A stretch of DNA of 15,819 nt from CAYFSC01 sp964345695 (GTDB lineage: Bacteria; Bacteroidota; Rhodothermia; Rhodothermales; Salinibacteraceae). The notes beneath the pieces are model-generated. The model was not told the DNA's origin. It did not search any database and saw only the letters and a program-made list of their open reading frames with translations. The position numbers were made by a program, and so were the translations under genes. Below, one piece after another: positions 7,724 to 15,228 of the stretch; the stretch's first letter is position 1, and each line of letters starts with the position of its first letter. Location: assembly GCA_964345695.1 (NCBI GenBank), contig CAYFSC010000063.1, forward strand, positions 1-15,819, written 5' to 3'.

Positions 7724-9130
7724 ATGGCCATTCCGATCGACATGCCGAAGTTGAGCGACACCATGGAGGAGGGCGTCCTCTCCGCCTGGCTGGTAGACGA
7801 GGGCGACGCGGTGTCGGCCGGAGACGTGCTCGCCCAGGTGGAAACCGACAAGGCGACCATGGATCTGGAGGCCTTCGACGACGGCGTGCTGCTGAAGCAG
7901 CTCATTGACGAAGGCGATGCTGTCCCGATCGGCGAGCTCATTGCGGTTGTCGGCGAGGAGGGCGAGGACATCTCCGACCTCCTCGCGGAGCATGGCGTGG
8001 GCGGGGGCAACGGCGCGGCGGCGGACACGCCAGAGCCGGACGCGCCGGACTCAGGCGCGACCGAGGACGCTGCAGCTCCTGCCGAGACGGCCGCCCCAGC
8101 GGAAGACCCCGCGCCCGACACCCCGAGCGAAACGCCGTCGGGCGATGGGCAACTGCGGGAGCGCGAGCCCGAACCGGTGCCGGCGGGCACCGACGCCGAG
8201 GGGCGGCGCATCAAGGCCTCGCCGCTGGCCCGGCGCATGGCCGAAGATCACGGCATCGAACTCTCGAGCCTCGAGGGATCGGGGCCCGAGGGCCGGATCG
8301 TCCGCCGGGACGTCGAGGCCCGCATCGAAGAGCGCGAGGCCGAAGAGGTGGAGGAAAAGGCCGCGCCCGAGCCCGCCGTGGCCGACGAGGAGGCGTACGC
8401 CATGCCGAGTGCAGTGAGCGAAGGCGAAGAAGCGGCCTTCGAGCGGGAGGACATCTCGCAGATGCGCAAGACCATTGCGCGTCGCCTGGCCCAGAGCAAG
8501 TACACGGCCCCGCATTTCTACCTGACGGTCGACATCGATGCAGCCCGGCTGATGGAGGTGCGCGCGGAGCTCAACGCGCTCGCCGAGGCGCAGGAGCGAG
8601 CCAAGATTTCCCCGAACGATATGATCACCAAGGCTTGCGCGCTGGCGCTCCAAGAGCATCCGTACGTAAATGCATCGTATCTGGCTGAGGACGGGGAGAT
8701 TCGGAAGCACAACCAGATCCACGTGGGCGTGGCCGTGGCTATCGACGAGGGCCTTATCACACCCGTGGTTCGCAACGCCGACCAGAAGGGCCTGACCCAG
8801 ATCGCCAAGGAAACACGCGACCTTGCCGAGCGGGCTCGAAGTCGCGATCTGCAGCCTGAGGAGTTTGAGGGAGCCACCTTCACTACCAGCAACCTTGGCA
8901 TGTTCGGCATCGACGAGTTCACGGCCATTATCAACCCGCCGAACAGCGCGATCCTTGCCATCGGCGAAATCCGCGAGACGCCGGTGGTGGAGGACGGCGA
9001 GGTCATACCCGGAAAGCGCATGAAGGTCACCCTCTCGTGCGACCACCGCGTCGTCGATGGTGCCGTGGGCGCTCGGTTCCTCGAAACCGTTCGCGCCTAC
9101 CTCGAAGAGCCGATGACGCTGATGCTGTAA
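7724..9130 (+). CDS. pdhC: Dihydrolipoamide acetyltransferase (E2) of pyruvate dehydrogenase
   Basis: This is the core subunit of the complex, transferring the acetyl group from lipoyl-lysine to CoA. Domain order in the 468-aa product is clear. A single lipoyl domain (residues 1-80) carries the lipoylated Lys43 in ETDKATMD. A flexible linker (about 91-160), extremely rich in Ala, Pro, Glu and Asp, follows. The peripheral subunit-binding domain is at about 162-202 (KASPLARRMAEDHGIEL, GSGPEGRIVRRDVE). After a second acidic linker comes the acyltransferase domain (about 240-468), with SQMRKTIARRL, FTTSNLGMFGID and the active-site motif DHRVVDG (His441, Asp445). The strong acidity of the linkers fits a salt-in halophile. 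The gene starts 85 bp after E1-beta. The dihydrolipoamide dehydrogenase gene is not in this window. Confidence 0.96.
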   Translation: MAIPIDMPKLSDTMEEGVLSAWLVDEGDAVSAGDVLAQVETDKATMDLEAFDDGVLLKQLIDEGDAVPIGELIAVVGEEGEDISDLLAEHGVGGGNGAAADTPEPDAPDSGATEDAAAPAETAAPAEDPAPDTPSETPSGDGQLREREPEPVPAGTDAEGRRIKASPLARRMAEDHGIELSSLEGSGPEGRIVRRDVEARIEEREAEEVEEKAAPEPAVADEEAYAMPSAVSEGEEAAFEREDISQMRKTIARRLAQSKYTAPHFYLTVDIDAARLMEVRAELNALAEAQERAKISPNDMITKACALALQEHPYVNASYLAEDGEIRKHNQIHVGVAVAIDEGLITPVVRNADQKGLTQIAKETRDLAERARSRDLQPEEFEGATFTTSNLGMFGIDEFTAIINPPNSAILAIGEIRETPVVEDGEVIPGKRMKVTLSCDHRVVDGAVGARFLETVRAYLEEPMTLML

Positions 9131-9137
9131 GCCGTGG

Positions 9138-9151
9138 AACGTTCGAACGTT
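9138..9151. repeat. Perfect 14-bp palindrome
   Basis: AACGTTCGAACGTT is fully self-complementary. It lies 7 bp after the E2 stop codon and 29 bp before the phosphoesterase ATG. Flanking GGAACG (9136-9141) and a further CGTTCC downstream extend the symmetry. It is not followed by a T-run, so it is a candidate operator or RNA processing site rather than an intrinsic terminator. Confidence 0.4.
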
Positions 9152-9180
9152 GTGCGTTCCCGCGCTTCAACGCCGACCCC

Positions 9181-9969
9181 ATGACCATCGCCCACATTTC
9201 GGATCCGCATTTTGGGCAGATCGCCCACGACGGCATTGTCGACGCGCTTGTCCGCGAGGTAAACGCAATGGCGCCGGATCTGGTGGCCGTCAGTGGCGAC
9301 CTCACACAGCGCGCTCGGGAGGAAGAGTTTGAGTCGGCTCGGGCGATGCTCGATGCGATCGCGCCGCCGACCATTGTCGTGCCGGGCAACCACGACGTGT
9401 ATCCCTGGTGGAACCCCGTGCAGCGGCTGCTGCAGCCGCTTCGCCGCTATCGCCACTACGTCACCGACGACCTGACACCGACCTTTGAGGCCAACGGCGT
9501 GGCCGTCCTCGGCATCAATTCGGCGTACGGGCGCACGATCAAGGAGGGCCGCATCTCGGTGGGCGAGCGGCAGACGATCGCGGACTACTTTGGCAGCCGC
9601 TCCAACGGCACGTTTAAGGTGCTGGTCTTGCATCATCACCTGACGAAGATCAATGTCGGATACCACGGCGTCGCCAACCAGGCTGACAAAGCCCTTGCCG
9701 CCGCGGTCGATGCACAGGTGGATCTCATTCTGTGCGGCCACCTCCACATTTCGCACATCGAGCCTGTAGAGATCGTCCCGGGCAAGCATCGCCTCGTGGT
9801 GGCGAGCGCCGGCACGGCTACGAGCACGCGCGGGCGCCGATGGCACCGCAGGACCAACTTCTTCAACCGCATTGCTGTCGGCGAAACCCAGTTCTCCATC
9901 GAAGAGCGGCGGTACGTTCCGGAAGACCGGTCGTTTGTACGTGACAGCCTCGTCCGCTTCGATCGGTAG
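9181..9969 (+). CDS. Calcineurin-like metallophosphoesterase
   Basis: This is a single-domain dinuclear-metal phosphoesterase of 262 aa, in the group that includes Icc/CpdA-type cyclic nucleotide phosphodiesterases. All blocks are present: DPHFG (Asp8, His10), SGDLTQR (Asp40), PGNHDVYP (69-72 GNHD), VLHHHL (His151-153) and CGHLHISH (186-189). The start is the ATG at 9181, immediately before IAHISDPH as is usual in this family. The open frame upstream to 9037 overlaps the E2 gene and is not conserved-looking. There is no signal peptide, so the enzyme is cytoplasmic. The substrate cannot be told from sequence: cAMP hydrolysis is possible, but many close relatives act on other phosphodiesters. 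It is 50 bp from the E2 stop and 82 bp before nurA, so it may share transcription with either. Confidence 0.85.
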   Translation: MTIAHISDPHFGQIAHDGIVDALVREVNAMAPDLVAVSGDLTQRAREEEFESARAMLDAIAPPTIVVPGNHDVYPWWNPVQRLLQPLRRYRHYVTDDLTPTFEANGVAVLGINSAYGRTIKEGRISVGERQTIADYFGSRSNGTFKVLVLHHHLTKINVGYHGVANQADKALAAAVDAQVDLILCGHLHISHIEPVEIVPGKHRLVVASAGTATSTRGRRWHRRTNFFNRIAVGETQFSIEERRYVPEDRSFVRDSLVRFDR

Positions 9970-10051
9970 GAGGGGGGACGCTCGGCGTGTCCTTTGGCTC
10001 CTGGCGGAGGGAAGCTGCACTGCTCGTTCACCATTTCGACGCTCCAGGTCC

Positions 10052-11224
10052 ATGCTCGATCTGTCCCGGCTGAGAGACCAGCTCGACGATTTCCAAAACT
10101 ACCAGGCCGAGACGCTCGAGCGGCGCGCGCGCCAGCGAGAGCGTGCCATGGACCTGCTGCAGGAGATGGACCGGCGGTGGACGGACGTGCGCGACGCCGT
10201 AGAGGCTGCACAGCCCGAGCAACTCGTGGCCCGCATGCTTGAGGTGCCGACGACGACTGGCCCCCCGCCCGAACGTCCCGAAACGGTGACCGTCGTGGCC
10301 ACCGATGGGTCGCAGATCTATCCCGATCGACACGTCGAGCCGACTTACTTCTTGCTGAACGTCAGCCGCATTGCGCTGCAGTACGGGACAACCGAGGCTC
10401 CGACGCTCGACACAGAACCCGACCTCCGCTTCCGCGACGACCTCGACGTCCACTTCGACGACGCGCTGGCCGCGATGACGACCGAGGTGGTGTCGGCCCT
10501 GCGGGACGAGATGGAGCTCCGCGAATTGCTGCACGGTGCCCGCGACGCCTCCGTGGACGGCCGTCCGCTGGTCGCCCTGGCCGATGGCACGCTGATCCGC
10601 TGGATGATCCGTGGGATGCACAACCGCGTCGTCGAAGAGCGGCTCATCTCCACGTACACCGACCTCCTTCAAGGCTTTTCGGCCGACCGGCTGCCACTGT
10701 GCTCGTACATCAGCATGCCCGGCAACACCGAGGTCGTCAACCTCCTCCGGTTCGACGCCGACGAACTGGCGATCGAGGACGAGGTCCTGCCGAGCGGCGA
10801 ACCGACGCTGTCGGGCCTGCTCGACCGAACCGTATTCGGTGCGCTCCTCGACGAGGGCGAGCGGTCGGCCCTGTTTCGCTCTCCCTCTCGCATCCAGCGC
10901 GAGTACGCCACCGGCATCCAGATTTGCTACTTCTACCTGAAGGTGCCCGCGCCTCCGGGCGACGGAGAGATCGCCCGGGTCGAACTCCCGGCCTGGCTGG
11001 CCGACGCACCCGCACAGGTCGACCTCGTGCACAGTGTGGTGCTCGACGAATGTCGCAAGGGCGACGGCTACCCGGTGGCGCTTGCCGAGGCGCACGAGCA
11101 CGCCGTCATTCGCGCCCCGGAACGCGAGGCGTTTCTGCAGCTCATGGATCGGCGCCTGCGCCGCGCGGGCCTGCCCCCCACCGGCTCGCAGAAGCGACGG
11201 TCGAAGCGCACCGCTCGCGTGTGA
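10052..11224 (+). CDS. nurA: NurA domain nuclease
   Basis: This is a 390-aa protein of the NurA family, RNase H-fold nucleases that resect DNA ends together with the HerA hexameric translocase. An N-terminal helical, Arg/Glu-rich segment (about 1-60) is followed by VVATDGSQIYPDRH with the metal-binding Asp85. The second acidic motif is LVALADGTLIRW (Asp178), and the terminal block is DECRKGDGYPVALAEAHEHA (residues 332-351), which matches the Y-P-x-x-L-x-x-A-H-x-x-A signature of the family. The C-terminus ends in a basic tail (KRRSKRTARV). The ATG at 10052 is chosen because residues before it overlap the phosphoesterase gene and lack family character. The next gene encodes a HAS-barrel protein, which supports the NurA assignment. 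No HerA ATPase gene is nearby, so that partner must be encoded elsewhere or be absent. Confidence 0.82.
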   Translation: MLDLSRLRDQLDDFQNYQAETLERRARQRERAMDLLQEMDRRWTDVRDAVEAAQPEQLVARMLEVPTTTGPPPERPETVTVVATDGSQIYPDRHVEPTYFLLNVSRIALQYGTTEAPTLDTEPDLRFRDDLDVHFDDALAAMTTEVVSALRDEMELRELLHGARDASVDGRPLVALADGTLIRWMIRGMHNRVVEERLISTYTDLLQGFSADRLPLCSYISMPGNTEVVNLLRFDADELAIEDEVLPSGEPTLSGLLDRTVFGALLDEGERSALFRSPSRIQREYATGIQICYFYLKVPAPPGDGEIARVELPAWLADAPAQVDLVHSVVLDECRKGDGYPVALAEAHEHAVIRAPEREAFLQLMDRRLRRAGLPPTGSQKRRSKRTARV

Positions 11225-11276
11225 GGTCGGCGGTGCGACGCGCGAACACCCAATCGAAAAAAGACGCCCGGCAACC

Positions 11277-11876
11277 ATGTCCGACGCACTAGGAGAAGTG
11301 GTCGAGTCCAGTACCCGGCAGTTTGTGGCCGAGGTCTACGATGAGGCAGAGCCCCCGTCCTTCGGCACGTGGGTGCGAGTGGAGCACGACCGCGGCACCG
11401 ATCTCTTCGGGCTGGTGAGTCACGTCGAGATGTCCAGCTACGACCAGAATCGGCAGGCCGTCGCGCTCGGCATGGACGCCGAGGAGCGCGCCCGCGAGAT
11501 GCCGATGGTGCAGGAATTGCTCCGAACCACCGTGCGCGCCCAGTTGCTGGCGGTCCGTCCCGAGGGCGGATCGGTGCGGCAAACCCTTCCCCCGCATCCG
11601 CCCGGCATCCACGACTTTGTCCACGCCTGTGCCGACGAGCACGTCCGCAGCATCGGGCCGCCCTACGACTTTCTGCGGACCCTCGTCGAGAACCCTGCCC
11701 CCGACGTGCCGGTTGACGATCTGCTCGTCGCCGTACTGGACCAGATCCAGGCGGCCCATGCCGACGGGGCCGGTCAGGGGCGCGACGCCCTCATCCGTGC
11801 GGGGCGGGCCCTCAGCCGGCTCCTCGACGACGACCACGAACGCCTGCAATCCATCCTCCGCCGCGTCTCAGCCTGA
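11277..11876 (+). CDS. Stand-alone HAS-barrel domain protein, likely NurA partner
   Basis: This 199-aa acidic protein has an N-terminal half (about 4-93) that reads as a HAS-barrel, the small beta-barrel found at the N-terminus of HerA and of F/V-type ATPase subunits: ALGEVVESSTRQFVAEVYD, PPSFGTWVRVEH, DLFGLVSHVEM. There is no Walker A or B motif, so it is not a HerA ATPase. A middle motif, LPPHPPGIHDFVHAC (residues 104-118), and a segment YDFLRTLVENP with a following helical region (145-199) form a second domain. From memory, similar two-part proteins occur in cyanobacteria, but I cannot check this. It lies 52 bp downstream of nurA on the same strand, which suggests a joint role in DNA-end processing. 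The ATG at 11277 gives the expected barrel start. Confidence 0.7.
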   Translation: MSDALGEVVESSTRQFVAEVYDEAEPPSFGTWVRVEHDRGTDLFGLVSHVEMSSYDQNRQAVALGMDAEERAREMPMVQELLRTTVRAQLLAVRPEGGSVRQTLPPHPPGIHDFVHACADEHVRSIGPPYDFLRTLVENPAPDVPVDDLLVAVLDQIQAAHADGAGQGRDALIRAGRALSRLLDDDHERLQSILRRVSA

Positions 11877-11931
11877 TGCTCGGCGCCGCCGGGGCGCAAC
11901 GCGGTGTTGGGTCCACGATCTCCGTGATGCC

Positions 11932-12246
11932 ATGACCACCGATCCCCCGTCCGATTCTCCCGCGTCGTCGCCCGGAGTCCAACCCAACGGGAACCCGCGG
12001 TCCCGGAGCGCCATGGTACGCGACGCCGTCGTGTTTCAGATCAAGCTCAGCCTTGATGGGCTCAAAGACGTGGTTCTGGCGCCGCTGTCTATCGCCGCAG
12101 CCGTGCTCGATCTAATTCAGAATAAGGAGAAGGGCGGGCACTTCGATCGGGTGCTGGACCTGGGGCATCGGTTCGATCACTGGCTCGATCTGTACGGCCG
12201 AGCGACCGACGACGGGCGTCCGCCGCAGGACGAAGGCGCGCCGTAG
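11932..12246 (+). CDS. Small hypothetical protein (104 aa)
   Basis: I do not recognise a named family. Residues 1-28 are Pro/Ser/Asn-rich and disordered-looking. The remainder has a compact, conserved-looking pattern: ARG-type start of a helix (MVRDAVVFQIKLSLDGLKDV), then LAPLSIAAAVLDLIQ, which is hydrophobic enough to be a membrane-associated helix, then a charged helix FDRVLDLGHRFDHWLDLYG. The C-terminus is acidic. The ATG at 11932 follows the HAS-barrel gene by 55 bp, so it is probably the last gene of this plus-strand run. The next gene is convergent. Vaguely similar short proteins with a LDGLRD...RVLxLGRR pattern may exist in other bacteria, but this is recollection and not a search result. 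Confidence 0.65.
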   Translation: MTTDPPSDSPASSPGVQPNGNPRSRSAMVRDAVVFQIKLSLDGLKDVVLAPLSIAAAVLDLIQNKEKGGHFDRVLDLGHRFDHWLDLYGRATDDGRPPQDEGAP

Positions 12247-12265
12247 GATCCGGTCCTTCCCGATG

Positions 12266-12302
12266 GCATTCCCGGTACCTATGACAGATACGTCGGGGAT
12301 GC
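12266..12302. terminator. Possible bidirectional hairpin between convergent genes
   Basis: Arms GCATTCCCGG (12266-12275) and TCGGGGATGC (12293-12302) pair over 10 positions with two G-T wobbles and a 17-nt loop. It lies between the 104-aa gene and the convergent brkB-type gene, where a shared terminator is expected. No T-run follows on either strand, so the call is tentative. Confidence 0.3.
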
Positions 12303-12326
12303 TCAGTGCACTGATGCTCAGCGCAC
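12298..12326. repeat. Short tandem repeat at the end of the YihY/BrkB gene
   Basis: A 14-mer (GATGCTCAGTGCAC at 12298-12311; GATGCTCAGCGCAC at 12313-12326) repeats with one difference at a 15-nt period. The second copy contains the stop codon of the minus-strand gene. It probably arose from local slippage. Confidence 0.45.
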
Positions 12327-13394
12327 CGAGGGGTTGCGGGAGCGCTCCGGTGGCGTTGGACCGGTCGGGGAACCGTTGTCTGCAGCGCCATCGCCTACCG
12401 TTTCGCCGCGGGCGGACGTGTCGGCGCCGGGCGCAGGCCTGCCGTCGTCCGACGGCTCCTCGGCGGCCGGGCCCTCGCCGGGAAGTCGCCCCTGGGCCAC
12501 GTAGCGATGCTCGCGGAGCGAAGCGATGACGGCGCCGACCATGAGTACAATCCCCGAGAAGTACACCCAGAACACGAGGGCAATGATCAGCCCGAAGGTG
12601 TTGCCGAGCAGGTCGCCGAAGCGGTCGAATTGGCCGACGTAGGTCGCGTAGTACGTGAAGGCCTGTTTCATGGCCTCCCAGAGCACACCGGCGATCACCG
12701 CGCCGATGAGGGCACTCTGTTTCCGTGGGTGCGGCTTCGGTACGAAGTAGTACATTTGGAAGAACATTGCCGTTGTCAACAGAAACGGCACCGAGAGGCT
12801 GAGCAAACGGATTGTGCGCCGCCAGCCCTCTCGAATCCAATCCGCGTTCGCCCCGAGCGACTCCAAGAGGGGCGGCGAGAGCAGCGACTGCGAGGCAACG
12901 GAAATGCCGATCGTCAGAATGAAAAACAGGCCGACCTGGATCACCATCCGAACGTCAAACAGGTAGCCGCCCACGATGGAGCGTCCTTCGTGCCAGTCCT
13001 GCTCGAAGGCGTTGCTGACCGCGATGCGCAGCGTGATGAAGAGGGAAACGGCCGATAGGAAGAGACCCACGCCTCCGACACCGACGATGGCCGTGCTGGC
13101 CTGCTGAAGCTGTTCGAGGAAAGAGACGAGCTGGTCGGCGTGGCGGGGCGGTAGAAAGTCGTGGATGAAGCGGACTACAGCGGCGAACGCATCGTTGCCC
13201 CGCAACAAGCGGCCCGCGATACCCGTCGCCAGAAGGACAATAGGGACGATGGTGACCAGCACCTTGAACGCGATGGCCTGCGCCCAGAGGAAAAGGTTTT
13301 TTCCGGCAATCTCGCGGTAGAGGCCGTGAAGGTAGTAGCGCGACGCTTGGTGCGCCCGGGCCTTCCACACCTCTACGTCGATCCTTTCAAGCAT
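12318..13394 (-). CDS. YihY/virulence factor BrkB family membrane protein
   Basis: This is an inner-membrane protein of the YihY/BrkB family, long confused with RNase BN and without a settled function. The 358-aa product has six hydrophobic segments at about residues 36-62, 100-128, 148-171, 198-218, 226-250 and 265-292. The family signature is clear between segments 4 and 5: YYFVPKPHPRKQSALIGAVI (residues 215-234) followed by LWE. After the last membrane segment a hydrophilic tail of about 60 residues, rich in Gly, Pro, Asp and Glu, extends into the cytoplasm and looks disordered. The ATG at 13394 fits the family start. A 6-bp hairpin lies in the leader just upstream, and an imperfect inverted repeat further upstream may be regulatory. 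It is convergent with the 104-aa gene and lies 134 bp downstream of clpX. Confidence 0.9.
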   Translation of the reverse strand: MLERIDVEVWKARAHQASRYYLHGLYREIAGKNLFLWAQAIAFKVLVTIVPIVLLATGIAGRLLRGNDAFAAVVRFIHDFLPPRHADQLVSFLEQLQQASTAIVGVGGVGLFLSAVSLFITLRIAVSNAFEQDWHEGRSIVGGYLFDVRMVIQVGLFFILTIGISVASQSLLSPPLLESLGANADWIREGWRRTIRLLSLSVPFLLTTAMFFQMYYFVPKPHPRKQSALIGAVIAGVLWEAMKQAFTYYATYVGQFDRFGDLLGNTFGLIIALVFWVYFSGIVLMVGAVIASLREHRYVAQGRLPGEGPAAEEPSDDGRPAPGADTSARGETVGDGAADNGSPTGPTPPERSRNPSVR

Positions 13395-13403
13395 GGCGCA
13401 GGC

Positions 13404-13418
13404 GCTGTCCCAGACAGC
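13404..13418 (-). promoter_or_regulatory. Small hairpin in the leader of the YihY/BrkB gene
   Basis: GCTGTC-CCA-GACAGC is a perfect 6-bp inverted repeat with a 3-nt spacer, 10 to 24 bases upstream of the ATG at 13394. It covers the region where a ribosome would bind and could affect translation initiation. No Shine-Dalgarno sequence is seen. Confidence 0.25.
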
Positions 13419-13435
13419 ATTTGTGGGAGCCGCAA

Positions 13436-13482
13436 CTCGCTATGATACCCGAAGATGAGGGTGGATGGTTCATGATAGCGAG
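13436..13482. repeat. Imperfect inverted repeat upstream of the YihY/BrkB gene
   Basis: Arms CTCGCTATGAT (13436-13446) and ATGATAGCGAG (13472-13482) are complementary except for one position and are separated by 25 bp. On the minus strand each arm contains TATCAT, a possible -10 hexamer. The site lies 42-88 bp before the brkB-type ATG and may be an operator. Confidence 0.3.
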
Positions 13483-13528
13483 CATTCCGCGGGGATCGAC
13501 CGGGGCGCGAACGGCCGAGTCGTTCGTT

Positions 13529-14794
13529 TCAGGCGCTTGCCTTCCGTTCCTGATACAGCGGAGGGGCCTCCGAACGAACGGTCGACTCGGTGACGTGGCA
13601 CGTGCTGATGTTGGCGTGGCTGTGCGCGTCGAACATGATGTCCAGCATCACATTTTCCATGACCGATCGCAGGCCTCGGGCCCCCGTCCCCAAAGTGCGG
13701 GCCTGTTCTACGACCGCGTCAAGCGCAGCGTCCTCGAAGGTCAGGTCGATGCCATCCATCGCCATGAGCTTCTGATACTGTTTGACGAGCGCATTCCTTG
13801 GCTCCGTAAGAATGCGTTTCATCTCCTTATCGCTCAAGGCATTGAGCGCCGTGATGACCGGCAACCGGCCCACCAGTTCCGGAATGAGGCCGTAGGCTAG
13901 CAGGTCGTCGGGCTCCACCTGCTGCAGAATGCGCGGGTCGCCGGGATCGACGCGGCAGCGCGCTTCATCGTCCGAGAAGAAACCAAGGCTGGACGACGAA
14001 ACCCGCCGGGCCACGATCTCGCCGAGCCCCCCGAACGCCCCGCCGCAGATAAACAGAATGTTGCTGGTGTCGACGGTAACGAGGTTCTGCTCGGGATGCT
14101 TGCGCCCGCCCTTGGGCGGCACCCCGGCCTCGGTTCCCTCCAGGAGCTTGAGAAGGGCCTGTTGGACGCCCTCCCCCGAGACGTCGCGGGTGATGGAGGC
14201 GTTCTGGGCCTTACGGGCGACCTTGTCGACCTCATCGATGTAGATGATGGCCTGCTCGGCCTCGCGGACATCGAAGTCGCACGTGCGGAGAAGATTGGAC
14301 AGAATGCTCTCAACGTCTTCCCCCACGTAACCGGCCTCCGTGAGAGCAGTGGCGTCCGAAATCGAGAACGGAACGTCGAGGATGTCCGCAAGCGTTCGGG
14401 CCAGCAGCGTTTTGCCCGTCCCCGTTGGACCGATCAGCAGAATGTTCGACTTCTCAAGTTCGACATCGTCGTACTCGTGCACATACGGTTCGCCCTCGAT
14501 GCGCTTGTAGTGGTTGTACACGGCCACCGACAGGGCGCGCTTGGCGCTGTGCTGACCGATGACATACTCATCGAGGGCCGCCTTGATCTCCTGCGGAACC
14601 ACCGGCGAGGTGACGCCCACCGAGCGGGGGCGCTCTTCAGGGCCGGACCGATCGCCCTCCACAATCTGGGCCGCTTCGCGGATGCAGCGGTCGCAAATAA
14701 ACACATCCGGACCGGCCACCATCGAGGCGGACTCTTGTGCCGAAGAGCCACAAAACGAGCAGCGAATGGGAGCGTCGCTGTGACGAGAACTCAT
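13529..14794 (-). CDS. clpX: ATP-dependent Clp protease ATP-binding subunit ClpX
   Basis: This is an AAA+ unfoldase that recognises tagged substrates and feeds them to ClpP. The 421-aa product is of normal length. The N-terminal zinc-binding domain has Cys12, Cys15, Cys34 and Cys37. The AAA+ module shows Walker A GPTGTGKT (122-129), pore-1 loop GYVG (155-158), Walker B IIYIDEVDK (183-191), the RKH pore loop (231-233), the ClpP-docking loop as LGF (270-272; IGF in E. coli), box VII PELVGR (305-310) and sensor-2 GARG (371-374). The ATG at 14794 gives the correct zinc-domain start. clpP, usually adjacent in many bacteria, is not in the window: the upstream side is a long intergenic region and tRNAs. 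All catalytic residues are intact. Confidence 0.97.
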   Translation of the reverse strand: MSSRHSDAPIRCSFCGSSAQESASMVAGPDVFICDRCIREAAQIVEGDRSGPEERPRSVGVTSPVVPQEIKAALDEYVIGQHSAKRALSVAVYNHYKRIEGEPYVHEYDDVELEKSNILLIGPTGTGKTLLARTLADILDVPFSISDATALTEAGYVGEDVESILSNLLRTCDFDVREAEQAIIYIDEVDKVARKAQNASITRDVSGEGVQQALLKLLEGTEAGVPPKGGRKHPEQNLVTVDTSNILFICGGAFGGLGEIVARRVSSSSLGFFSDDEARCRVDPGDPRILQQVEPDDLLAYGLIPELVGRLPVITALNALSDKEMKRILTEPRNALVKQYQKLMAMDGIDLTFEDAALDAVVEQARTLGTGARGLRSVMENVMLDIMFDAHSHANISTCHVTESTVRSEAPPLYQERKASA

Positions 14795-14881
14795 GAGGAG
14801 GCAGGATCAGCCGTGCGCAAGAAGGAGAGGCACCAAATCCGAACGAAGGGTGGAGGCAAGGTCGTCCGTAGATCGCTTACC

Positions 14882-14910
14882 ATGTTACAGCGCGAGGCAA
14901 GAATGTGCAA
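14882..14910 (-). promoter_or_regulatory. clpX: Candidate promoter for clpX
   Basis: On the minus strand TTGCAC (complement of 14905-14910), a 17-nt spacer and TAACAT (complement of 14882-14887) form a moderate sigma-70-like promoter. It would give a leader of about 80 nt before the clpX ATG. The hexamers are imperfect, so this is tentative. Confidence 0.4.
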
Positions 14911-15170
14911 CCATGTCGTGCAGTCTCGGGCTTTCGGCCCGGCCGCCGTCGCGCCGCGGGGCGGAGGACCTGGCGTGCTTCTGCACGGTGCCTCCCCACT
15001 GATTTCACCCGGACCGCACAGCTACATCTTGACGACCATTGCTGTGTTACATAGCCTCCCCAAAGGACACAACAGAAGACCAGTGTCTAGGAGCGTGAAC
15101 CCCACGAGGAGGGAATCGGCTTCATTTGAAATTCGACCCCCGTGTGGGCAACCTTTCCTGTCTCTCGTTC

Positions 15171-15176
15171 TATAAT
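15171..15176 (+). promoter_or_regulatory. Candidate -10 element for the tRNA-tuf cluster
   Basis: A perfect TATAAT lies 52 bp before tRNA-Tyr in a locally AT-richer stretch. Transcription would begin near 15183. No good -35 is present at the usual spacing. TGGGCA at 15145-15150 is the nearest match, at a 20-nt spacer. Confidence 0.45.
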
Positions 15177-15228
15177 GCCAATCGAAAACAAAGGCACATG
15201 CCTGTTTTCGGGATACGGTATTTCAGGC

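Larger units (their letters stand above)
14795..15228. other. Gene-free region between clpX and the tRNA-tuf cluster
   Basis: About 430 bp with no coding sequence I can support. Open frames here have no recognisable protein character. It should hold the divergent promoters for clpX (minus) and the tRNA cluster (plus). A short GC-rich hairpin, CGGGC-TTTCG-GCCCG, lies near 14927-14941, with no T-run on either side. Candidate promoters are listed separately. Confidence 0.6.

Noticed and set aside
8051..9046. A 331-codon open frame on the minus strand opposite the E2 gene
   Set aside because: His/Leu/Gly-rich antisense shadow of the E2 gene.
9037..9180. N-terminal extension of the phosphoesterase reading back into the E2 gene
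   Set aside because: It is Arg-rich out-of-frame reading of E2. The family start IAHISDPH follows the ATG at 9181 directly.
13503..13528. CGAACG...CGTTCG hairpin as the clpX terminator
   Set aside because: The stem is 6 bp and the following sequence is GC-rich with no T-run. It is too weak to call.
13798..13990. LGF instead of IGF in the ClpX docking loop as a sign of altered ClpP binding
   Set aside because: LGF variants occur in other functional ClpX proteins, so this is ordinary family variation.
14927..14941. CGGGC-TTTCG-GCCCG hairpin as a terminator or small RNA
   Set aside because: The stem is only 5 bp, no T-run follows on either strand, and no gene end is nearby.
14096..15175. A 359-codon plus-strand open frame opposite clpX and running into the intergenic region
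   Set aside because: Most of it is the complement of clpX. The extension has low-complexity composition and no recognisable domain.
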